From: a bacterium
Lineage (GTDB): Bacteria > Patescibacteriota > Dojkabacteria > JAKAPS01
Direction: 5' to 3'
NCBI GenBank assembly: GCA_021806925.1
Contig: JAKAPS010000010.1
Span: 1-36,215, forward strand
Length of the DNA stretch: 36,215 bases
Shown here one piece after another: positions 22,029-30,574 of this stretch. Within the stretch, counting starts at the first letter, position 1; every line of letters begins with the position of its first letter. The notes beneath the pieces were generated by a model that made no database searches, was not told where the DNA came from, and worked only from the letters and a program-made list of their open reading frames with translations. The position numbers and the translations under genes were made by a program.

Positions 22029-23915
22029 ATGAGTAAATGGATTTACAGAATATTATTGACTATATTTTTTGTTCCAATTTTTTCATTTTTATTTCCTCTT
22101 TTCTCAAGATTTTTTCCGTTATTCTACAATAATTTCTGTTACGCACAAGGTAATAACACTAACATATCTCAAAATTTCAAACAAGTATTAGATATCACAT
22201 ATACTTTTAGTAAAAGTAATGTAACAAGAATTGATTACAATGTACAAACAACAAATCTTACAGCAACAAATTATGTAACAGATTATACATTTACAATACC
22301 TTCAGATTCAACAAATATTTCTGTTACAGGTGAACCAAACTCATTCACAGTTGATTCTTCTCAAGCAAATCAGAAAAATGTTACAATAAATTTTCAAAAT
22401 ATATTGGCAGGTCTTGGAGTAGTACAGTCGTTCGATCTTTCATTCGACAGTATATCTTATTCACAATTTCTATTTAATTCTGAAAATATATTAACATTAC
22501 CATTTTCTACTGGTGAAAAAATTAATCAGACTCTTATTGTCCCTGACAGTTTCGGTGGTCTTCAATATATATCACATCAATACTCAAGTGTTATTAATAA
22601 TATAAATGGAAATAGAGAGTATATTTTTAATAATTACACAAATTCTATACATATGGAATTTGGAAGCTACGGACTAAGCCACTTTACATACAATTATCCA
22701 ATTGATAACTCATCTTTACTCCCATCATCATATACAATAACAATACCTGCTGATACATGGAACCAAAATGTATCTTTTACAAATATAAATCCAACACCAA
22801 GTACGTTTAATATAAACAATGATGGAGACTATATCCTCACATACAATCTAAATGGAAATTCGAAAATCGATGTTAATATTCAAGGTGACATACAAGTTGA
22901 AAGCTCAATAAATTTGTTGAGTAGTAGACTTAAGACTCCAGTATATTTAAGCAGTACAGAGACAAGTAATTTAACTGCACAAACTAAATATTGGCAAACA
23001 AAGAACCCAATTGTATATAACACTGCTCAGAAATTAACAAGCAATACTTCAGGAATTCTTAATAAGGAATTAAATATATATAACTACCTGGTTAATACAT
23101 TTAAATATAACTATAACGCAATTAATGATCCTAACAGACAAAGAATGGGTGCAGTTTATGCACTTACTAATCCTACAGATGTGATATGTCAAGAATATGC
23201 TGATACTTTTGTAGCTCTTTCCAGAGCTGCTAATATACCTGCAAGACTTGTTGCAGGTTATGCATATTCAGAAGACTCACAGGATACACTTCCAGATAAT
23301 GTTCTTCACGCTTGGGCAGAATTTTATGACCCAAATTACGGATGGGTTCCAGTTGATCCTACTTGGGGTGATACTACATATAACTATTTTGGAAACATGG
23401 GATTAAGCCATTTTACACTTGTAGTATACGGAAATAATGATTCATCTCCTGTTCTTGTTAATTCATTTACAAATACAGTTAACCCTAATGCAGTTAATAT
23501 AACTCAAAATCAAGGTGCAACATTTGATAATACAATTAATATAAATTACCCAAGCCAAGTTAATGCTATAAGTGGGATTGGAAATGTAACTATAAATTTG
23601 TCTAATACAGGTTCTCGTGTACTATATATAAATAATAGGTATGTTTTCCCAACAATGACAATACCTCTAACTGAATCTGAACAAGCTAATATAAATGTGT
23701 TTTCACTTAAATCTTCTCAATTATCAACAAATGTAATTGAAAGTGTTAATAATTTTAATTCAAAATATGTCTTTCAATATCCTATTAACACTTTAGTCAC
23801 ATACTCACCTCTTTTCGTATTCTCAAGAATATTTGTCACAATATTTATCTTTGTGTTATCATTTTTTATAGTAATGAGTATAAGCTTTTTACTAATTAAA
23901 AGAAGAAAAATATAA
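22029..23915 (+). CDS. Exported transglutaminase-like protein with C-terminal membrane anchor
   Basis: The product has 628 residues. A long hydrophobic signal (about 6-39, ending C-Y-A-Q-G) is followed by a large Asn/Ser/Thr-rich beta region (45-300), a transglutaminase-core domain (about 345-470), another beta domain and a membrane helix near the end (about 598-622) with the basic tail K-R-R-K. The catalytic triad is complete: C387 in D-V-I-C-Q-E-Y-A-D, H427 in L-H-A-W-A-E-F-Y and D443 in P-V-D-P-T-W-G-D. Bacterial members act as extracellular proteases or crosslinking enzymes. It is the first gene of the energy-metabolism operon, 6 bp before the next frame, an unusual partner for glycolytic genes. 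Confidence 0.82.
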   Translation: MSKWIYRILLTIFFVPIFSFLFPLFSRFFPLFYNNFCYAQGNNTNISQNFKQVLDITYTFSKSNVTRIDYNVQTTNLTATNYVTDYTFTIPSDSTNISVTGEPNSFTVDSSQANQKNVTINFQNILAGLGVVQSFDLSFDSISYSQFLFNSENILTLPFSTGEKINQTLIVPDSFGGLQYISHQYSSVINNINGNREYIFNNYTNSIHMEFGSYGLSHFTYNYPIDNSSLLPSSYTITIPADTWNQNVSFTNINPTPSTFNINNDGDYILTYNLNGNSKIDVNIQGDIQVESSINLLSSRLKTPVYLSSTETSNLTAQTKYWQTKNPIVYNTAQKLTSNTSGILNKELNIYNYLVNTFKYNYNAINDPNRQRMGAVYALTNPTDVICQEYADTFVALSRAANIPARLVAGYAYSEDSQDTLPDNVLHAWAEFYDPNYGWVPVDPTWGDTTYNYFGNMGLSHFTLVVYGNNDSSPVLVNSFTNTVNPNAVNITQNQGATFDNTININYPSQVNAISGIGNVTINLSNTGSRVLYINNRYVFPTMTIPLTESEQANINVFSLKSSQLSTNVIESVNNFNSKYVFQYPINTLVTYSPLFVFSRIFVTIFIFVLSFFIVMSISFLLIKRRKI

Positions 23916-23921
23916 CTGCCA

Positions 23922-26618
23922 ATGTCAAACATATTTGTTCCAATATACAATAATAGCGATATAACAAAAGCAACAAAAGAAGATGTAGGATTAAAAGCAT
24001 ATAATCTTTCTATTGCAATAAAAAATAATATAAAGACCCAGAAATCTTTTGTTATATCAACAGAATCCTTCTTCTATTTTCTTGACCTTACAAAATTGAG
24101 AGAGAGAATAACAGAACTTCTGTTAAATTTAAAGATTGATGATGAGAATGAAGTATATAAGGTTTCAGAAATCATTCAGGATATGATATTGAAAGCAAAT
24201 ATACCTCCTGTACTTGAGAATGCAATTTTGAAGGCATATAACGGGTTATCAGGATTAATGAGAACAGAGGTTGATGTTATCCCATCTATTTTTATTCCAG
24301 AAAGTGATAAAGTATCATCTTTTGAATCTATATTATCAAGCTTTCAATATATCAAAGGTGGAAAAGATATTTTAATTGCATTAAAAGCAGTATGGGCATC
24401 CAACTATTCTAAGGATGCAATAATGTTTAAGTATAGAAATCAAATACCACAACTCAAACCATTAATTGGAGTATCTGTTCAAAAATCACTCGAACATGAA
24501 ATATCAATTATACTATCTCCATCTCAGGATATAAATGTGTTACAGATTGAAGCTATATTTGGATTTGCAGAAATAATATTTGATAATATAGAAGCACCTG
24601 ATATATATCTATATGACCTTAATACTAATCGAATAATTAATAAAAGAATTGCATTCCAAAGCACAATGTATATAAAGGGAAACAATAAAAATGCAAAAGG
24701 GATAAAGAGAGTTGAGGTTGCTAAAAAATGGAGAAATATTCAAAAAGTTGAGGATAAGAAGATAATTGAATTTGGAAATATATATAAATCTCTAAAGCAA
24801 GCAATGAACAATGATGATAAACTAATCTGTTACATAACAATTGATAATAACAATGTCTATGTAACTGGAATAGAGTCATTTGAAACAAATCAAAGCAATG
24901 TAAATAAAACGTTATCATATAATGTAGAACAGAATATAGATAATATAAATAATTCAAATGTAAATAAAGAGTCAAGAGAATTTATTAATGATACATATTC
25001 TAAGAGTACAGTTGAAACAGAGAATCATATAATTAGACATGTAGAGAATGGTACTGAAGAATACAAGACCTCAAACACTAGGGATATATATACAAGTTTC
25101 GGTAATAATAATAACAACAGTAGTGTTAGCAATATTAACAACAATGAGAGTATTACACCACATGTTTTACTAAAAGCTGAACCTGCGAGCTTTGGTAATA
25201 TTACTGGAGAATTAAGATTATTTAATGAAGGAGAAAATATAGTAAACATAAATCCAAATGAAATTTTAGTAACAAAGAAATTAACACCAGATATGATATT
25301 TTTCATAAGGCATGCTGGTGGTATTATAGTAGAAGAAGGCGGAATGTCATCACATGCTGCAATACTTGCACGTGAATTTAAAATACCATGTATTATTGGA
25401 GCTACAAATGCTTTGAGAATATTAAGAAATGGTGATACTGTTTCAATGAATGCAAAAGATGGTCTTGTCTATAGTACTCAAGACACAAGACAAAAAACAG
25501 TTGATGTTTATTCGGTTAACGTGCAGGAACAACAGAGGAAGGAAGAAATAAATATACCTAACAACTTAGAAACAAATACAAGAAACAACATTGATAAATC
25601 AGATAATGTTGATGTGAGAGGGTACACAGAAGAAAGTAATGAAAATGAGAAATACATTGAGAGTATTGTAGAACATGACAAACTTCCTGATAGAGAAAAT
25701 AAGTTCAGCATTGATAACAAAACGCTATTTCAAGCTAAAACAGCAACGAAAATATATTTAAACGCGTATGACCCACAAATTGCAACGAGTTTACTTGATA
25801 AGGAATCCGATGGAATAGGTTACCTTGATGGAACAAAAATATTGAATAAAATCATAAAGAAACACCCTGAGGATTTTGTTGATGAAGAGAAAGTTTCAAT
25901 ATATTCAAATACTCTTGCAGATATACTTGGGGTATACTGCAAAAATTTTACACCAAATCAGGTTATATATAGACCATCAAATTTAATTTCAAGTCAATTG
26001 AATTTTGAAAATAAATTAAAGGAGACAAACCCAATATTTGGATATAACGGTGCAAGAAGATATATTGAGAATCCATCACTTTTAAATATTGAACTTGAAG
26101 CAATAAAAATTGTTAGAAATAAGCAAGGTCATAAAAATTTGTCCCTACTATTACCAATGATTAGAGATACTCATGATTTAAGAGAGATAAAAAAGATAAT
26201 AACATCAAGCGACCTCAAAAGATCTTCAACATTTAAGATTTATCTTCCAGCTGAAACTCCGTCAACTGTATTATTGATTAACGATTTGATAGATATTGGA
26301 ATTGATGGAATATATATCATGGCAAATTCTCTTTCGGAATACTTAAATTGTATGGATTACTCTAATTCAAAATATAAAAATGTTGAATTATTCAATGATA
26401 CATTTATGAGAAGTGTTGAAGTTATAGTAAAGATAGCTCATAAGGAAAAAATCCCTACGAATATTGTTCTTGAGAATATGGAATTTGATATCGAGGCTCT
26501 AAAAGAATTATTGAATTGGGGTATTATGGGTGTAAGTATTGATCCTTACTATATGGAAAAAACAAAAGAAATAATTTCAATTCTTGAAAAAGAAATTATT
26601 ATATCAAAAATGAAATAA
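23922..26618 (+). CDS. Degenerate PEP-synthase/PPDK-like protein
   Basis: The 898 residues have the three-part layout of PEP synthase: an ATP-grasp-like N-terminus (1-320), an Asn-rich linker (about 330-420), the phosphohistidine swivel domain with H478 in S-S-H-A-A-I-L-A-R-E-F and a C-terminal PEP/pyruvate barrel (about 610-898). The swivel domain is intact. Elsewhere usual active-site signatures are lost: the ATP-grasp R-S-S-A-x-x-E-D and S-G-V-x-F-T blocks (here M-R-T-E-V-D-V and H-E-I-S-I-I-L-S), G-W-R-G (G-Y-N-G), S-N-D-L-T-Q (A-N-S-L-S-E) and the catalytic Cys block C-G-x (V-L-E-N). It may be a pseudoenzyme, a phosphocarrier or a modified enzyme. It lies between the transglutaminase-like gene and enolase, where a PEP-pyruvate enzyme would be expected. 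Confidence 0.72.
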   Translation: MSNIFVPIYNNSDITKATKEDVGLKAYNLSIAIKNNIKTQKSFVISTESFFYFLDLTKLRERITELLLNLKIDDENEVYKVSEIIQDMILKANIPPVLENAILKAYNGLSGLMRTEVDVIPSIFIPESDKVSSFESILSSFQYIKGGKDILIALKAVWASNYSKDAIMFKYRNQIPQLKPLIGVSVQKSLEHEISIILSPSQDINVLQIEAIFGFAEIIFDNIEAPDIYLYDLNTNRIINKRIAFQSTMYIKGNNKNAKGIKRVEVAKKWRNIQKVEDKKIIEFGNIYKSLKQAMNNDDKLICYITIDNNNVYVTGIESFETNQSNVNKTLSYNVEQNIDNINNSNVNKESREFINDTYSKSTVETENHIIRHVENGTEEYKTSNTRDIYTSFGNNNNNSSVSNINNNESITPHVLLKAEPASFGNITGELRLFNEGENIVNINPNEILVTKKLTPDMIFFIRHAGGIIVEEGGMSSHAAILAREFKIPCIIGATNALRILRNGDTVSMNAKDGLVYSTQDTRQKTVDVYSVNVQEQQRKEEINIPNNLETNTRNNIDKSDNVDVRGYTEESNENEKYIESIVEHDKLPDRENKFSIDNKTLFQAKTATKIYLNAYDPQIATSLLDKESDGIGYLDGTKILNKIIKKHPEDFVDEEKVSIYSNTLADILGVYCKNFTPNQVIYRPSNLISSQLNFENKLKETNPIFGYNGARRYIENPSLLNIELEAIKIVRNKQGHKNLSLLLPMIRDTHDLREIKKIITSSDLKRSSTFKIYLPAETPSTVLLINDLIDIGIDGIYIMANSLSEYLNCMDYSNSKYKNVELFNDTFMRSVEVIVKIAHKEKIPTNIVLENMEFDIEALKELLNWGIMGVSIDPYYMEKTKEIISILEKEIIISKMK

Positions 26619-26626
26619 ATAATTCT

Positions 26627-27913
26627 ATGAAAATATCTAAATTAATTGGAAAAGAAATATATGATTCCAGAGGAAACTTTACAATAAGAGTAAGAGTTGT
26701 ACTGGATAGTGGTGTAAGTGATTTCTTCGATGTACCTTCAGGAGCATCAAAAGGAAGTCATGAAGCTATTGAATTAAGGAATACATCAGGGAGTGTCCTT
26801 CCTGCTATACAAAAACTTGATGTAATAGAATCAGCATTGAAAGATATTGACCTTTCATCACCACTTGATTTGGATAAGTTTTTAATTGACATGGATGGGA
26901 CTGAAAATAAGAGTAACCTTGGCGGAAATACTACACTTGGAGTTTCTGTTGCATTCTTAAAAGCATACTCAAAAAATATAGGAGTAAGCTACTATATGAC
27001 AATAAACAAGTTGCTTAATTCACTGCTTAAATCAGAAGGAATTGTAGTTGATATAAATATTCCAGTTCCAATGTTTAATATTCTAAATGGTGGACAACAT
27101 GCTGATAATCATTTACTCTTACAGGAATTTATGGTTATTCCTACTCAATACTTTAATAACGCATCTGAATTAAAGAAAAAACCAGTAAGTGATTACTTAA
27201 ATATAGGAGCCACTATATTGCACCTTTTAAGTAAAAGACTAAAAGATGAAAATTTCTTTTACGGAGTTGGAGATGAGGGCGGAGTCACAACAGATAATAT
27301 AAGTGATTCAATTACAGCACTTGCTAACATATCAGATGCTGTAAAATCATCTGGGTATAAACTATACGATGATGTATGTTTTGGAATTGATTGTGCGTCA
27401 AACTACTATTACAATGAACAAACAAAAGAATTTACCTTTGATAATGCTAAATATACAAGTGAGTCATTACTTCCAGTATATTTGAAATTACTTGATGATT
27501 TCCCTATAAGCTACATTGAGGATCCATATCCTGAAGAATCATTTGATGATTTTGCTTCACTTGTTGAGGACTCATCAAATTCAACTCTTATTGCTGGCGA
27601 TGATTTAATTACAACAAATCCTGTAAGATTAAAGAAAGCTATTGATAATGCTAGTATCAACTCTGTAATTATCAAACCAAATCAAATTGGAACTGTTATG
27701 GAATCACTTGAAACAGTAAAATTATCTATACTTAATGACATCACATATATCCCTTCGCATAGATCAGGCGAAACTCTTGACTCTTTTATAACAGATTTTG
27801 CAGTTGGAACTGGTGCAAAACTTTTGAAGGCTGGTTCAATGCAAAGAGGAGAGAGAATAGCAAAATATATAAGGTTACTTGAGATAGAAGATGAACTTAA
27901 TGGAAATAAGTAG
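26627..27913 (+). CDS. eno: Enolase
   Basis: Enolase converts 2-phosphoglycerate to phosphoenolpyruvate. The 428-residue length is normal. Catalytic and metal-binding residues are in place: H158 (N-G-G-Q-H-A-D-N), E167 (L-Q-E-F-M), E217 (G-D-E-G-G), D255 (G-I-D-C-A-S-N), E298 (Y-I-E-D), D325 (G-D-D-L), K350 (I-I-K-P-N-Q-I-G-T), H378-R-S (S-H-R-S-G-E-T) and K401. Some outer motifs are altered, e.g. V-P-S-G-A-S-K-G for the usual S-T-G loop, fitting a fast-evolving lineage, but activity should be kept. It starts 8 bp after the PEP-synthase-like gene and its end overlaps the mutase gene. Confidence 0.95.
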   Translation: MKISKLIGKEIYDSRGNFTIRVRVVLDSGVSDFFDVPSGASKGSHEAIELRNTSGSVLPAIQKLDVIESALKDIDLSSPLDLDKFLIDMDGTENKSNLGGNTTLGVSVAFLKAYSKNIGVSYYMTINKLLNSLLKSEGIVVDINIPVPMFNILNGGQHADNHLLLQEFMVIPTQYFNNASELKKKPVSDYLNIGATILHLLSKRLKDENFFYGVGDEGGVTTDNISDSITALANISDAVKSSGYKLYDDVCFGIDCASNYYYNEQTKEFTFDNAKYTSESLLPVYLKLLDDFPISYIEDPYPEESFDDFASLVEDSSNSTLIAGDDLITTNPVRLKKAIDNASINSVIIKPNQIGTVMESLETVKLSILNDITYIPSHRSGETLDSFITDFAVGTGAKLLKAGSMQRGERIAKYIRLLEIEDELNGNK

Positions 27914-29537
27914 CTTTACAAAAGGAATTCTATTAATATTAGATGGTTTTGGTATCTCTGAAAATATAGACTACAATGCTATAAAATTAGCAAATACGCC
28001 AAATTTAGATAAATTAAGGAAGATAGGTATAGTTACTAAGTTAAATGCAAGTGGGAAAGCGGTTGGCCTTCCAACTGGAGCAATTGGAAACAGTGAAGTT
28101 GGTCACCTTACAATCGGAAGCGGTAGAATTATTAAGCAATATGAAACTCGTATTAATGATGATATTTTATCTGGTAAATTCTTCCAAAATAAAGAATTAA
28201 TTGAATCGCTAGATATAGCTAGGAAAAGGAATAAAGTACATATAACAGGTTTGCTTAGCAATTCATTAGTTCATTCAAGTATTGAAACACTGTTTGCACT
28301 AATAAAATTCTATTCTGAAAATGGAATAAAAAATATATTTCTGCACTTAATCACAGATGGAAGAGATACTCTTCCGTTTTGTGCACACACATATATTAAC
28401 AGCTTAAATGAATATATAAAAATATTCCCAGCAACAATATCTACAGTATCTGGAAGGTATTATGCAATGGATAGGGATACTAGATGGGATAGAATATATA
28501 AAGCATACGATAATATGACTTGCGATAATACATATAACTCATCTGCAGCATATTTTGATAATATATTTGATGGATTAAAATACAATTATGATAAGAATAT
28601 TTCTGATGAGTTTATCGTTCCATTTAGAATAAATATTAATAATGCTAAGGGTTCTAAAGATCTAAATAATCTTAACAACAGTAGTAACTTTGAGAATTCA
28701 TATAACAAAAACTTCCAATTAATTGAAGATGGAGACCTTGTGGTTCATTTTAATTTTAGAGAAGATAGAGCAAGAGAGATAACAAAAGCATTATGTATTG
28801 ATAATTTTAATGTTGATCAAATATCTTTTTCAAAAGTTAAGAATGTATATTTTGTAAGTATGACTGAATATGAAAAAGATTTAACAAACCATGTAATATA
28901 TAAACAGGAATTGGTTGAGAAAACTCTTACAGAAATTCTTTCAGGTAGAGGACTATCAATACTTAAAGTAGCAGAAACTGAGAAATATGCTCACGTTACA
29001 TATTTCCTTAATGGTTTGAAAGAAGATCCATATGAGAAGGAAGCTAGAATACTGATACCGTCTCTAAGAATACCAACATATGATTTAAAACCTGAAATGA
29101 GAATCAGAGAAATAACGGATAATATAATTGACAATTATGATGCATATGACATGATAATAGCGAATTTTGCAAATGCAGATATGGTTGGACATACTGGGAA
29201 TCTTAATGCAACTATTAAAGCAATCGAATACATAGATGAATCAATTGGCAGGATTTTTGATAGAATTGATAGAGATACATTCCTTTTAATCACTGCAGAT
29301 CATGGAAATGCGGAAAAGATGTTTGATAAGGAAAAAAACTCAATTCTTACAGAACATACAACAAATCCAGTTCCATTAATATTCCTATCAAAAAAGAATA
29401 TCACTAATATATACAATATAAAGGAAAATCGGACAGAAGAATTTGGCCTGCAGGATATTTCACCAACTATATTATATTTGTTTAATTTAGATAAATCTGA
29501 AAGAATGGAAGGAGAAAGTATATATGTCAAAATTTGA
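27891..29537 (+). CDS. gpmI: 2,3-bisphosphoglycerate-independent phosphoglycerate mutase
   Basis: This enzyme interconverts 3- and 2-phosphoglycerate using two metal ions and a phosphoserine. The product has 548 residues, slightly longer than usual. D18 in L-I-L-D-G-F-G is a metal ligand, S68 in G-A-I-G-N-S-E-V-G-H is the phosphorylated serine, T-D-G-R-D-T and S-G-R-Y-Y-A-M-D-R-D follow, and N-F-A-N-A-D-M-V-G-H-T-G-N and T-A-D-H-G-N-A-E supply the second metal site. An Asn-rich insert lies near residues 250-275. ATGs at 27891 and 27900 are both possible; neither has a clear ribosome site. It overlaps the ends of both neighbours. With enolase it makes the step from 3-phosphoglycerate to PEP. 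Confidence 0.93.
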   Translation: MNLMEISSFTKGILLILDGFGISENIDYNAIKLANTPNLDKLRKIGIVTKLNASGKAVGLPTGAIGNSEVGHLTIGSGRIIKQYETRINDDILSGKFFQNKELIESLDIARKRNKVHITGLLSNSLVHSSIETLFALIKFYSENGIKNIFLHLITDGRDTLPFCAHTYINSLNEYIKIFPATISTVSGRYYAMDRDTRWDRIYKAYDNMTCDNTYNSSAAYFDNIFDGLKYNYDKNISDEFIVPFRININNAKGSKDLNNLNNSSNFENSYNKNFQLIEDGDLVVHFNFREDRAREITKALCIDNFNVDQISFSKVKNVYFVSMTEYEKDLTNHVIYKQELVEKTLTEILSGRGLSILKVAETEKYAHVTYFLNGLKEDPYEKEARILIPSLRIPTYDLKPEMRIREITDNIIDNYDAYDMIIANFANADMVGHTGNLNATIKAIEYIDESIGRIFDRIDRDTFLLITADHGNAEKMFDKEKNSILTEHTTNPVPLIFLSKKNITNIYNIKENRTEEFGLQDISPTILYLFNLDKSERMEGESIYVKI

Positions 29538-30549
29538 TGTAGTAGTTATAGGAGAAGCTGTTTTAGACATGTATGTAACTGTTCATGATGAAAGAATTGT
29601 CAAAACAGATGATGGGAAATTATTAGAATTCAGGTTTGGATCTAAAACAGAAGTTGATGACTATTTCATATCAGTTGGCGGTGGCGGAGCAAATGTATCT
29701 ACTGGATTATCAAGGCAAAATCTTGATACTTGTTTCATAACCGCACTTGGAAATGACAATTTTGCTGTAAACATAATATCAAAGTTAAAAAAAGAAAAAG
29801 TTAACCTTTCACACATTGTATCCAGTGACATTCATACTGGAATAGGAATTATTCTACCTGGAGATGGAAGAAACAAAGATAGAACTATTCTTTCATACAG
29901 GGGGTCAAATACAACTATAAAGTTTTCTGATATTGAAAATGTCGTTTCACAAAATGAAAATATTGTATTTTGTGCTCTATTTGGAAATGCGTCCAATGTT
30001 ATTCCTAAGAGCATAAAACAGTTTAAAGATAAAAGATTCTTTGTATCACTAGGGACAAAAGAGATTCTAGATTTTGGTAAAGATATATCTGAATTTATTG
30101 AGGATATTGATTATTTGGTTTTTAATATTGAAGAGGCAGGAACCCTACTTGATGTATTAAAAATAAAAAGTAGGGATGATAAAGAAAATATAAAACTCAA
30201 CAGCAATGAACACATGTATAATGTTTATTTACATGAGATAATAAAGAAAATAAGCTCATACACAAAACTGAAAACTGAAAATAACACTTATAGAAATGTA
30301 ATTATAACTCTTGGAGCTGACGGTGTTATTGGTATTGATAAGAATGGTAAAATATATAGATATAAGAGTTGCAGCCACGAAGGTAATAATACAACAGGTC
30401 TTGGCGATGCGTTTTTCTCAGGATTTATAAGTCATATAGTAATGGGTAAGAGTTTTGCAGACTCTATAGAATTTGGATTAAAAAATTCCGCTTCAGTTAT
30501 GAAACACACAGGGGCAACAACTGGACTCTTAAGAAAAGCTAGGAGCTAA
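29524..30549 (+). CDS. PfkB-family carbohydrate kinase
   Basis: This 341-residue ribokinase-fold protein has V-V-V-I-G-E-A-V-L-D-M (start strand with substrate Asp), G-G-G-G-A-N-V-S-T-G-L-S-R (PfkB signature 1), A-L-G-N-D-N-F-A and, near the end, N-T-T-G-L-G-D-A-F-F-S-G-F (PfkB signature 2, catalytic base D295). Family members phosphorylate ribose, fructose, fructose-6-phosphate or nucleosides; the residues for a choice are not readable here. Its place right after gpmI suggests a sugar phosphate feeding into glycolysis. An insert of about 35 residues (K-I-K-S-R-D-D-K-E region) is unusual. The ATG overlaps the gpmI end by 14 bp, and GGAG lies just upstream of the start. Confidence 0.85.
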   Translation: MSKFDVVVIGEAVLDMYVTVHDERIVKTDDGKLLEFRFGSKTEVDDYFISVGGGGANVSTGLSRQNLDTCFITALGNDNFAVNIISKLKKEKVNLSHIVSSDIHTGIGIILPGDGRNKDRTILSYRGSNTTIKFSDIENVVSQNENIVFCALFGNASNVIPKSIKQFKDKRFFVSLGTKEILDFGKDISEFIEDIDYLVFNIEEAGTLLDVLKIKSRDDKENIKLNSNEHMYNVYLHEIIKKISSYTKLKTENNTYRNVIITLGADGVIGIDKNGKIYRYKSCSHEGNNTTGLGDAFFSGFISHIVMGKSFADSIEFGLKNSASVMKHTGATTGLLRKARS

Positions 30550-30574
30550 TTAAATATATGTTTAGAAATTAATT

